DNA of 64,000 bases from Rhyacichthys aspro (Eukaryota; Chordata; Actinopteri; Gobiiformes; Rhyacichthyidae). The notes beneath the pieces were generated by a model that was not told the origin of the DNA, searched no databases, and was given only the letters and a program-made list of their open reading frames with translations. Positions 12,096-23,000 of this stretch are shown here, in pieces (within the stretch, counting starts at the first letter, position 1; every line of letters begins with the position of its first letter). The position numbers and the translations under genes were made by a program. The DNA lies in NCBI GenBank assembly GCA_036850595.1, contig CM072156.1:2980030-3044029 (forward strand). The letters run 5' to 3'.

Positions 12096-13521
12096 GTTAA
12101 AAAGCCTGTCAAAGTGAAATGTATTATCAGAGACATGGTTTTAATACGCTTCATATCAAATCCAATTGTCGATATAGAGTTGTGTCCCTGAGATATTGTT
12201 GCCCGTCTGTTATATTTGTAGTTTCTTTGATGACTTTCCGTTTTGAGCGCTGTTCAGTTTGACACGTACATTCACACATTCACACACAGAAGAGGTCCTG
12301 ATGTAACGACTGCCACTACGAGACTCTAAAAACGACACGATTCTGGATGGAAAATGAATAAATACATCTCAAATATCTGACATCTGTTTAGAAATGAGAG
12401 CGGAGCTGTTCATGGCCTTTGTACAAACTGAAAATATGCCAATGTTTCGCTGCTAAAGCATTGAAAACACTCGTCTAAACATCACAATTTCCCTAAAAAG
12501 TAGATGTTTAGATTGAGTTTAGATGTGACATACCTTTGAACAGCGAAAAGTTACAAAGGAGCTGAAAAAAGCTAAAAAATCACATGTAGCAGATAAAATA
12601 CTGTTCTCGGGTCGAGTACTGTCCCGTCTGACGATAGAGCGGGAAATAGACAGTAGTCGCTGCATTGGTAACGCAGAAAAGAAAAGAGAAAACAACATCT
12701 TCCCGTCACGGCTCCAGAAATAATGTCCACACTAATGCGTTTTCATTTTAAAATTGCATTGTTTTTTCTGATTTCGGAAATAACAGTAGATTTTAATCAG
12801 AAGGGACTTGCGTTACATGATTTGAGGAGTTCAGCGATATTTTGTCTCACGTTTACATTTGCTCACGGCTCGATTAGGACGTCTAACTGGACCTCTGTTT
12901 TTGTCCGAGGATGTGTTCACACTTGAGGTCCGCATCGTTTCATTTGCACCAAAATAAAAAACAACAGGTTCGTTTTTTCCGCTCTCAAGAAAGCTAAAAG
13001 TTACAAGATGTTTTTGGTGACGATCTTCCTGTTTGGACTCGTCTGTGGTCCACTTGGGGTCACATTAAAATAGAAAAGTACCAAAGTTCAGTTGGAAGTG
13101 GGTCTCGGAGCATGTTTGGCGGCTCTGAGGTTCATGTTATTCAAGTGAACTGCAGTAGAGTTTGTTTTAACTGCACCAAAAGTGTCAACACATCCTTAGA
13201 GTACGTTTACATACGCAGTTTACCTGGATTAAGACACTCAAGCTAACACTGCCTTATTTAACAGGGTACAGCCCTTTGTTAAAAAGTTGTAACGTATATT
13301 TGTGTTAATATAATGTGTTCTGGTGAGATACGCAATCCCATGTGAAGGTAGTGTGCACTGAAACTCACAGATACATAATTCTAGTAACTGTCAAACCAGA
13401 TGCACTTTGTTTTTTAGTTTAGTTTCCTGTAACAAATTAAGCACAGACTTAGAGTTGTGGTGGAAACTCAGTTGTGGTGCGTTTCAATATGAGAACACAT
13501 TAGTGTGGACACAGTTTGGGC

Positions 13522-13943
13522 CTACTGCTCCCCACTGCGCTCTAAACTGTCTATAACGCGGCTCAGCCTGATGTTCAACAGTCTGATCTGAGTGTCTAAG
13601 TGGTCGATCTTCTCCTCCAGCGACCCGGACCCCCCTCCTCTGCGCCAGTATGCCCCCACGGGCCCCGTCATGAAGTACACCGCCATGATGAAGCACAGCG
13701 GCAGCACGGCGCGCTCGGGGTCGCCCTCGAACTTCTGCAGGATGTAGAGGCAGGACAGGGCGAACAGAGCCACGCGGGCCAGCCAGAAGAAGCGTCCGAA
13801 CACGGCGTGCAGCAGATAAAAGAACCCCCCCAGAAACATGGACAGGAACCAGTAGGCCACCAGCACAGCGGCCACCAGCAGCAGGGCCCGGGCCGGGGAG
13901 TTGGTCAGGGACGTGGGGCTGAAGTAGTGGCTCAGGTTCGACG
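13522..13943 (-). CDS. bri3bp: BRI3BP exon 3
   Basis: Encodes the three membrane segments and the C-terminal coiled coil, stop at 13522-13524. Acceptor TTTTCTCTGCAG. GC-rich relative to its surroundings. Confidence 0.95.
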
Positions 13944-15512
13944 CTGCAGAGAAAAGAAATGTTGGTGTAAAAGAAAAAGAGGAAAGAAGGTCTTTGACAA
14001 ACAGCTAAAATACTCACAGTCGATGCCCATCACGTCCAGCAGGTCCGACCAGATCTTCCAGAGAGTGTCCAGAAAAGAGTCCACTCCATGAACAAAGCGC
14101 TCTGTTGTTTTGGAGAAAAACTAGAGACAAAAAAACAGGGTTAATGTTGTTACTGTAAATCAATATTACAACATCATGGTCTACACTTACATTTGCATTT
14201 TCTGTCTAATAAAAGGAAATTTGTTTAATTAGCTTTATTGGAAAATATGAGAGTGGTTCTTGTATTTAAGTCCCCCTATCAGCACATTTTTAATAGGAAT
14301 TAGCTGTAAAAAACACAAGACCTTATGTATTCTAAGCTTTATTATCAAAGACTTCAATATATGAGAGGCCCATATGAATAAGTGAGGCTCCCATTGGCTT
14401 TTGGTTTACTCATCTTGTCAACAATGAATCAATAGCTGCAGAAAAAACCTACTGGGAAAGTGACTATTCAAGAACTGGCTTAATTTGCTTTATTAATAAA
14501 AACATTCAAAAAAGAGACACATAAATATGCCCCTTTCACATTAAATAACCATATTCACAGGTCTTCACACTTGTGAGGCAAGTGGCTTGTTGAGGGCAGT
14601 AACATGAATGTAAAAGTGTAGATATTGTATATTGTAGCTCAGTTTAAATGGATAGTTCAGTAAAATTGTGTTATAGTAAATACCTTGGAACAGAACATAT
14701 ATGCACTACAACAGACCGAAACCCCCCCCACAAAAACGCAGTCATGTGACAAGATAAATACATGTCAAAACCTTCTATACAACTTACATTTACACAGAAG
14801 CCATTAATATAATAATAATTGAATTCCTGGTACATGTTTTTACAAGTGTATGTTAGATTAATTGTTCTTTGGCGGAAAACATTACATACAGGAAGTTTCC
14901 CCAAATGAAGGAAGTCTATTTTAGCCACTTAAACCACACTCAAGCAACTACTTCAACTACTTCTTTTTTTTAATACTAAAAGCTGAGGAAAAATAAGCTA
15001 AAATACAATGATCAAGAGGCTATTATACTATTCATTGATGGACTAGCTACACAGAATGAATGAAAAATAGCCATTGTTGACATAAAACATGCATACATTG
15101 ACTAAAAATATTCGTCAAGCCCTAAAATAAGTCACATTGGATCACATAAAGATTGATAAATAATGAATATTAGCTAATTTCTCAAAATGGCAACCGTCAA
15201 ATGTTAGCATCTTAGCTAGGCCTGTGAAGCTAGTTTCCTGTTCAACCAAGCTAAAAAATACAACGTTGTTTTAGCTGTTAGCCACTTTAAAGCTAGAGAA
15301 ATAAAGTTAGCTTGTTAATAAAAGCTTACCTTGTATAAACCTCTTATATTTTCCTCTCCAAACACGCTGCTAAGAGTCTGGTAAACGCCGTTAGCCGCTC
15401 GCCGGAAGCTGTTCTGGTTGCTGCCGCTGCTCCTGCTCCTGGCCGCTTCGGAGGCGCACAGCAAAGACGCGGAAAGCAACACGAAAACGACGAAAAACCT
15501 GACTCTTTTCAT
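13522..15512 (-). CDS. bri3bp: BRI3-binding protein, complete
   Basis: Three exons on the minus strand: 15330-15512, 14018-14120 and 13522-13943. All are GT-AG and give 235 aa (recalled human protein 251 aa). Residues 1-24 form a signal-peptide-like hydrophobic start (MKRVRFFVVFVLLSASLLCA). NSFRRAANGVYQTLSSVFGE and TERFVHGVDSFLDTLWKIW are followed by SNLSHYFSP. Three hydrophobic segments lie at about 115-140, 148-166 and 178-196, including AVLPLCFIMAVYFMTGPVGA. The C-terminus (about 205-233, SLEEKIDHLDTQIRLLNIRL...) is heptad-like and probably coiled coil. The family localises to ER/mitochondrial membranes, binds BRI3 and has been linked to apoptosis. The start at 15512 is the only ATG before the signal segment, with purine at -3. 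The gene is divergent from STPG2. Confidence 0.95.
14018..14120 (-). CDS. bri3bp: BRI3BP exon 2
   Basis: Encodes FFSKTTERFVHGVDSFLDTL then WKIWSDLLDVMGID. It has the same length as the corresponding stretch of the recalled human protein (34 codons plus 1 nt). Acceptor TTGTCTCTAG, donor GTGAGT. Confidence 0.93.
14121..15329 (-). other. BRI3BP intron 1
   Basis: AT-rich. A short stretch at about 14385-14455 (ctcccattgg ... gtcaacaatgaa ... agctgcaga) weakly resembles the interspersed family seen at 24425, 48090, 52892 and 60393. Nothing else is recognised. Confidence 0.5.
15330..15512 (-). CDS. bri3bp: BRI3BP exon 1
   Basis: 61 codons: signal segment, Ser/Arg-rich linker, then SSVFGEENIRGLYK. 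Donor GTAAGC, ends in phase 0. Confidence 0.94.
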
Positions 15513-16722
15513 GACGACGAATGGATAAGATGCGAGGGTAAAATGTACAGTAAAAGAGTTCTGTGGAAAAAAGGGTGTTAGCTGCCGAATGACACCTCGG
15601 AGGAAGATGACAGAGGCGCGATGTGATGGGGACGGGAAGGAACGGTGCTTTCAATGACATCGTGTAAATTAAAACTCCATTCATTCAACAGTGTAGACTT
15701 TTCTGTATTCTTTAACCAGGAAGAAAGAAAATAAATATGCTTCAACACTTCACATTAACTAAATTTTTGTACATTAAATACACGTACTATACAATAGTAT
15801 TTTATCCTGTTTCTTGGCTTTAAAATTCCATTACACCTTTATGATAGCGAAATATACAATAGACCGTAAAGGCAGCAGATGTCTTCACGTAAATTTGAAG
15901 CAAAAAATACTAGTTTAAAGAGATTTGCTGCCATCTACTGGAAAAATCCGAGAACCTATTAAAACTACTTAACACAAAACAATTTTGTGTGTCTGCTTGT
16001 TATTAAAATAGAAATAAAACATATTCCATTGAAACAAAGTAATAGTTCATAGATGAACAGCTCAACGTGGAACATAATGATCACATGTTGAGACAAGAGG
16101 GCATATCAAGGACAAATGCTTTACAGAAATACAAGACAATTAATTAAAACTCAAATTTACATCCCTGTACCTTTACAAGACCCTGTGTGGTTCATCTGTT
16201 TCATTCGAAATCACTAGATGGTAGGCTTTCACTTTGTTTGGATAAGAATCTCTGCAGCAGTCAGATTTTAACCAAACCAAGCAATTTGTAAAAGCTGTGG
16301 ATAGTGCGATGACTGTTCAACAAAAGTTCAAAATCAAAACCTTTTGTATTCAATGCTGGGGTGGAGGATACAACTGAGCATGGTACAAAGATTAAAAACA
16401 TATTCATAAATTAAAATATTCCTGTTCTAGTATTGTATTTACACAATTTTAATAAAATAAACGTGTGTACACTTGCATTTAAACAAGATCTCACAATGAA
16501 ATGTTTTTTAATGTGGACAGATTTATGATTAATGTGTCTTATATTCCTCAGGTATCTACTGCCCAGGGCCCTCAAAGTCTTTAGAATCACCTCTGCAAAA
16601 ATGACAACGTTTTCTCAAAGTACTATCCTAAAATCAGCGTGAAATAAACAAACAACCAAAGAAACAATGCTAGTTTAAAAGCTAGAATTACTGTTTTGAT
16701 GAAAAAGATCGGTGTCGGTAGT

Positions 16723-16731
16723 TTCCGGAAG
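16723..16731 (+). promoter_or_regulatory. ETS-like site
   Basis: ttccggaag, a palindromic ETS core, about 190 bases before the STPG2 start codon. Confidence 0.4.
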
Positions 16732-16748
16732 CTGAGTAACGACACTTC

Positions 16749-16761
16749 GTTTCCAGGCAAC
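16749..16761 (+). promoter_or_regulatory. RFX X-box-like motif upstream of STPG2
   Basis: gtttcc-a-ggcaac fits the X-box pattern GTNRCC-N(0-3)-RGYAAC with one mismatch (position 4). It lies about 160 bases before the start codon. RFX factors drive ciliary and flagellar genes, which fits a sperm-tail protein. Confidence 0.5.
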
Positions 16762-16919
16762 GACGCAAATGACTTGAGGCGTTAGAAAGCGCTGGAGGAA
16801 CATTTTGGCCTTCACTCGGGGCTAAACTTTAATTAAGGCAAAACTGCACGCCTTTTCTTAAGACTTAGACTTTTTATTATCACTAAACTTTGCAGGAGTT
16901 TGGTTCGGATAAAGAGGGA

Positions 16920-17025
16920 ATGTACGCACGGGCTCCAAGAGTGACATTTATGACAACAAGCACCACTTCATCAAATGTTGGCCCCGGTTCTTATGATGTG
17001 ACCCAATATCATTATCCAGTATCAG
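16920..17025 (+). CDS. stpg2: STPG2 exon 1
   Basis: ATG at 16920-16922 (purine at -3). Encodes MYARAPRVTFM and the first PG repeat NVGPGSYDV. Donor gtagga, phase 1. Confidence 0.92.
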
Positions 17026-20000
17026 GTAGGACTTATTTATTATTTTACCCTTTTATTATTATATCTTAAAAGTACTTTCTGTCAACGATCTTACTATTTC
17101 CGGTTTCGTGCTTTTATTTTAATAGAGACTCCCCGCTTTCTTCCGTTAGTTCCCACGTTACCGAGGGCTAGCTTAACAAAGCTAGCATCAAAGTTTTTTG
17201 ATGACATTTTTAGAAAGTGTTTAATTAATTATGCAAAACTATAGTTAACGATGTAATGAATTCCTCTATTTTATTTTTATGTGTAGTTATTCCATCACGA
17301 CAATTGTTTAATTGAGTTTATTCTATGCTACTGCTGTGGGGCTGTATAGAATTAAGCTAACATTATGCATTTGCACGTTGTTTTTGTGCTAGCTATTGAT
17401 TTGAGACTCTGTGATGAATCTGAATAACTAAAGTGTTTAAACATTTTGGTAACACTGATAAATGTAAACTAAAATGTAAACTGTGAATACGCTTAATAAT
17501 TATTGTTTAATTGATAACACAATTTTCTCCAAATAATTATAAAGATATCTTTTAAGTTTAAGTTAAGCTTAAGTAGCATGTTGAAGTTGCGTTTTTAGCT
17601 ATATTTTTAGTGGATTACATGTGCTCTCAGAATATTATCCTTGTATTTTTAAGGGAAGGTGGGGTTATGTGCCTCTTGTGATTTATGCCTCTATGATTGT
17701 AATGTAATCCTTAGTTTTATGGTGTATTATGGTGTATTATGTTTTTTCCTGCAGATGGCTACGCTCCTTTTCTGTCCCTGACCAGCAGACAGCCTCTGGC
17801 CGGTGACACTGGGAGTCTTCCAGGACCAGCACAGTATGACTGCACACCTGTCAAGGTAAACACGTGGGATTTACATGACATATAATCCAGTATTTCCTGC
17901 AGCACTCTATAATTACGATGGTTACATTGGCAACAACCAGCCGATATGAAGTATATTGCCAATGGGAAAATCAGTGTTTTTCCTGATAATTATTTGTGTT
18001 GAAAAGTTTATGTAGTTTAAGTTTTTGAGGCAGTCAGAGGTTATAAATAAAGTGAGTAAATGACATGAAACTGTAGGTAATAATTTGGAGGTCTTATGTG
18101 TTAATTGATAGTTCTGTAGTAAAAAAGTGGCATTAATGATCAAAAAGGGTTAATCCACAAGGAGGTGTCCTGTACATGTTTAAGAGGCACAGGTGAAGAG
18201 CCAAAGTCCCAGTTAAACCTGATCATACCTTGGAGGGGGCGACATGGAAATCTCATAATGATTTTTTTTCTCTGCAAAAGTTTGATTTTTATCACTTTTC
18301 ATTGATTTATTATTATAAGCCTCTTTTGACATTACTACAGCTGCTTTTGGGAAAACAAACACAGCTTTATACTGATTATTTTGAAGTATTGTCAAACTAT
18401 AAATTACAGATTCATGTCATTTAAACACTTATATTTGCCCCATATTCCTTAAAGACCTTGCCACTGCCACTGGCTTCCACACAAATGCACCGCAGTTTGT
18501 CTTTGGGACGATGAGCAGAGCCTGATCTGAGAGATGGTGAAGGAGCGTGAGGTTGAAGCAGGTTGAATATTGTGGTTTATGCCAATTAAGACACATTAAG
18601 AATTTTAGAATCAGTTTGGAAATGCAATGGGAGCCAAAACTGTTCTAAATATACTAAATATTCCAGTTAAATGGCGTTAAAAGCATGACTCAGCACCTTG
18701 TTCATTCTATTTCAGTAACAATAACCAAGTCACTGCGTTTACTCCTGGATTAAGTATTTTTTGAACAGTTTACTAAACCAGCAGGTGTGAAAAATGTGCT
18801 GTTTCGCAATTTGTGTGTTGGACTGTGTTTCTTTCCAGGTTAATATCCACGGAGGCAGTAGTCTCCAGAACCGCTCGAAGCGATTTGAGGAGGTAGTGGC
18901 GCAGGTTCCAGGCCCCGGGGCGTACGATGTGCTGCCCGCCCCGGGACAAAAGAGGGCTGATGGAGGACGGGCGGGGAAGTTAGGACGGAAAATGGTAAGA
19001 GCAAGGGACATGTCTCACCTGTAGAAATAGATCTGGTAACATTAGACCTGTGTTCTATAAAGGGCAATTCAAAATATGCACCACTGGATCCATATGAAAA
19101 GCTAAAAAGCTAAAGTGAAGAAGTAAGACAAAGAAAACAAACACATTCAACACCAAACAAAACCTTTTTTTTTCACAAATCCGTTTTAACAACAGGCTAA
19201 AACTGTGAGTGTTGTCTGTGAGAGTTGAGGAATATCACCTTCTGCTTTGAGTCACATGTTCATGCTCTTTTCTTCCTCCTCTTCCTCCTCTTCCTCCTCC
19301 TCCATCTGCAACAGTCCAACACACAGCTATTTAAAAAGATCTGTGAGAAAAACTCGGATCACACTTTGCCTCGTCTCGTGTTTTTATTAGAACGAACACC
19401 ATCTGCTGCTCAGGCTAATGTTAAATATTTATAGAAATTAATACGTTACAGGCAACAAAACAGGAAAATAAGACTGAAGTAGAGGAAAACAAATCTGGAC
19501 TCATGAGGGCTCTTCGGTTGTTATTAAACATTTCGTTTTCTGCCTTAAGAATCAATGGGCAAAAAGAAGATATATTGTTGAAAATAAGTTAGAAGGCAGT
19601 GTTTCATGTGGGGCAAAAGGTTCGGGGCGTTGTTGGGGCGTCCAAATGCCACGTAGATCAGGGGTAAAAGTAAAAGTAACAATAATATGTAATACGTTGA
19701 AATAAAAGACTAGAGAAAATGTAAAGCTCATTTATTTTTCTTGTAGTGAAACATCCGATTAAACCGAACATGGCACAGATCTATTACGATATCACTTTAG
19801 CATCCGGGATTTGAATATCCCACTTAAGTTTAAGTACATCAACTATTCAAGTAGTTTATGTCATTAAAACTCACTAAAGCAAGTCATTAGAGAATGAAAT
19901 GAGTATTCTGTTTTTCTGTAGCGCCTTGGCTCCCTGTAAAATGGAAAGACCTCTGAAACTCCAATGAACAATCAGCAGCACGTAGTTATCTTTCCTTTAG

Positions 20001-23000
20001 CTCACAGCCAACAAGTCAATATTATATTATTATATTAAAAAACAACAACCAAAAAACAGTCAAAGCAGATATTGCACTAATATGTTTTATACTGCCACCT
20101 AACCTGACCCTATCTTTTTTTTGTTGAAGTCTGTTGCACGTTTGGGGCAGGTTTTAAATGCCTCAGTCAGATGAATTCAAGTGTTAATCCCCCGGAGATG
20201 TGCTGTACACGGTTAACTGTACAACACTGAGGCAACCCTTTGTAATGTAATCACAAAGGGAGAGCTACATGATAACAACAGTCCATTATTTCTCATTCTT
20301 GCTTCTTGGAATATGACATTTTATCACAAAAACATGTGACTCTCTGTTGTCCAATCAACAGGCTCCATCTTTTACTAAATATGCCACGATGTTCAAACCT
20401 TTTTAACCCTTTTGAGAATAGAAACTAACCTTTGCTGTAAGTCTCCAGTGGGAACAAAGCTTTACTTTAACATAAGCCACCTGCAGAAGACTACATTATC
20501 ATGGCACATGTTTTCAGTCTGAGACACAAATTGAAAAGCTTGTTGAGTAAAGAGTCTTTTCACTTCTCATATTCCTCTCCTTCCTCTCTGTCGGTCCCAG
20601 TCTCTGCTCATCTACTTTATAATCCACATCGTGCTCTGACTGTCGTTTGTCTCTGGGCTGTGGCCGCAGGCTAAAAGTCTCCGTCTGCCCGGACACTCAG
20701 ATATCCCTCCATTCTTCCCCGGGCCAGGCCTTTGGCTACGAGGAGGACGCCGCGGGAGGACTCCAGAAGCAGCTGCCCCCTCCCAGAGACTCCAGCCTGG
20801 GGCCAGCCTACTACAGCCCCCTGCAGGTAAGCACCAGCACTCACACTGACTTCACTTTGGCTCAAGATAACAGGATCTACGGGAGAAATAGGAAGTGCTT
20901 ATTAAAGCGGCAGGTTTTGAGGCATCCTGGACAATCTGGAATATAGATGAGTAGAATTTAGTAAAAAGTCAGAGGTAAATGTGAAGTGTCCTGCTTAAAT
21001 TTTGGACAAAGTGCTACAAAATGTTTCTGGCTGTTCAGTTTCTGTTTTCTTTTAATGTTTATAAAGACAGAATATTGCAATTATGAAAGATGGAGGGCAG
21101 TGTATAACAATAAATCACATCATTTGTTCATGAACAGTCCCTCGTCCCACACCTTCTCCTTGTGCCAAAATTCAAACATATAAAACATCAAATGGACGTT
21201 TAATCCATCAACAGTGCAGCAAGCAATTTATGTTGAAAGCTGCCTGTTTTAGGGCATTTTCTCTCCTGAAAGTGTCCACCAAGGTCACCTCAAGAACTCA
21301 AGAATCACTTCACAGGATTTATTAGGTTCAGTAACTGGAGAAATACAATAATCAGACTGGAGCAGGGCCTATAGAGACATGTTATTATTAAAATGCACTG
21401 TTTAAGACATGATTTAAATCACTATAACGCTCTTTAGGAAACAGTCAGCTTCACAGGAGACATCTGCAGCAGAGAAGAGAGAAAAATAGAGCCGTACAAA
21501 ATGTAAAACAACATAAAGTGTGTTTTTAAATCCAACCAGTATCAGTTTTTCTCTGTAATACTCCTCCATTCGCTCTTCTTTGTGTGTTTAATTGGCTGTG
21601 ACTTCATGTATTTGGTCCGAAAGTCTGAACTATCACTAATACTCTTTCACAAACAAACCGGACCATGGTTCAGTTTGGTCCAGACCGAGACCAAAGAGCG
21701 TCTGTTTGATCCTGGAGCGTTCACACCTGAAGATTTTATTCAAACCAAACAGGAAAGTCCTACAGTGTGGACCAAACACAGCTAGTTTTGGTAATGTTTT
21801 ATCAACCAGCCCTAAACAAACTGAACCATGGCGCTCGGTGGAAACTGTTCCTCTTCTGGGATGGGTGCCCTGTCGATGGTCCTACATCACAGCAGGCCTC
21901 TTCTGGGATGGGTGCCCTGTCGATGGCCCTACATCACAGCAGGCCTCTGAGCTCGTGCCGCTGTTGACACAACCTCCACCAACGCTCAAGGACGCTGTTG
22001 ACTTCCCGCGGTCATTAACCGATGAAAAATGAATTAACCGAGAGGCCGAGCAGCAGGTTTGTGCATTATTTTAAGTGACTATTGTAATATAGCTCGAAGA
22101 ATAATTACTCATGGCTCTCTTTGTTGGCATGTTAAATGGATGAGCTCCGGTGCGCTGTGGCGTTTTTAAAGTGGAGCTGCATTCATTAGAAATGGAAATG
22201 GGTTCTGGGCCGAGTGCATTAGACCTGCTCCAACACTAATGGACCTGTGGAGACACTTGTGCAGAGTAATGAACACAACACTAGTTTCAAGGAGATCATC
22301 TTCCAGGAGTTGAACTTGACTATATAGATAATAATCTACAGCACACATGTTCAACTCAAGGCCCGGGGACCAAATGTGGCCCTTTGCAATGTTTTATGTG
22401 GCCCTCAAATGCATTTAGGAGGTTTCAATTGGATTTAAATGGGTTTTAAATGGATTTGAATCAGATTAATTTTATTTGTTTATGAAATCTTAAGGCAGTT
22501 TTTGCTACAAAGATATATATAAACTGCTTAAATCCAAATAAAACCTGTTCAAATCCAACTAAAACCTCCACAAATCCTAATAAAACCTGTTCAAATCCAA
22601 CTATAACCGGTTCAAGTCCAAAGAAAACATGTTCAAATCCAACAAAAACCTGTTCAAATCCAACTAAAACATGTTCAAATCCAACAAAAACATGTTCAAA
22701 TCCAAATAAAACCTGTTCAAATCCAACAAAAACCTGTTCAAATCCAACTAAAACCTGTTCAAATCCAACAAAAACCTGTTCAAATCCAACTAAGACCTGT
22801 TCAAATCCATCTAAAACTGTTCAAATCCAACTAAAACCTCCACAAATCCTAATAAAACCTGTTCAAATCCAACTATAACCGGTTCAAGTCCAAATAAAAC
22901 CTGTTCAAATCCAACTAAAACCTGTTCAAATTTAAATAAAACCTGTTCAAATCCAACTAAAACCTGTTCAAATCCAACTAAAACATGTTCAAGTCCAAAT

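Larger units (their letters stand above)
7833..13521. other. Convergent 3' region between WDR31 and BRI3BP
   Basis: No coding exon is recognised. The right part is probably BRI3BP 3' UTR on the minus strand: TTTATT, the minus-strand AATAAA, occurs at about 11287 and 11709, but the true end cannot be set. It contains one diverged direct duplication and a short CA run at about 10116-10127. Confidence 0.5.
15513..16919. promoter_or_regulatory. Divergent intergenic/promoter region of BRI3BP and STPG2
   Basis: 1.4 kb separates the two start codons, which point away from each other. No TATA box is obvious. Promoter-like motifs cluster at 16720-16765 on the STPG2 side. Whether the two genes share a promoter cannot be told. 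Confidence 0.5.
17026..20669 (+). other. STPG2 introns 1-3
   Basis: Three introns (729, 983 and 1675 bp) with no recognisable genes. The only simple repeat of note is a pyrimidine TTCCTCC run at 19268-19305. Confidence 0.6.
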
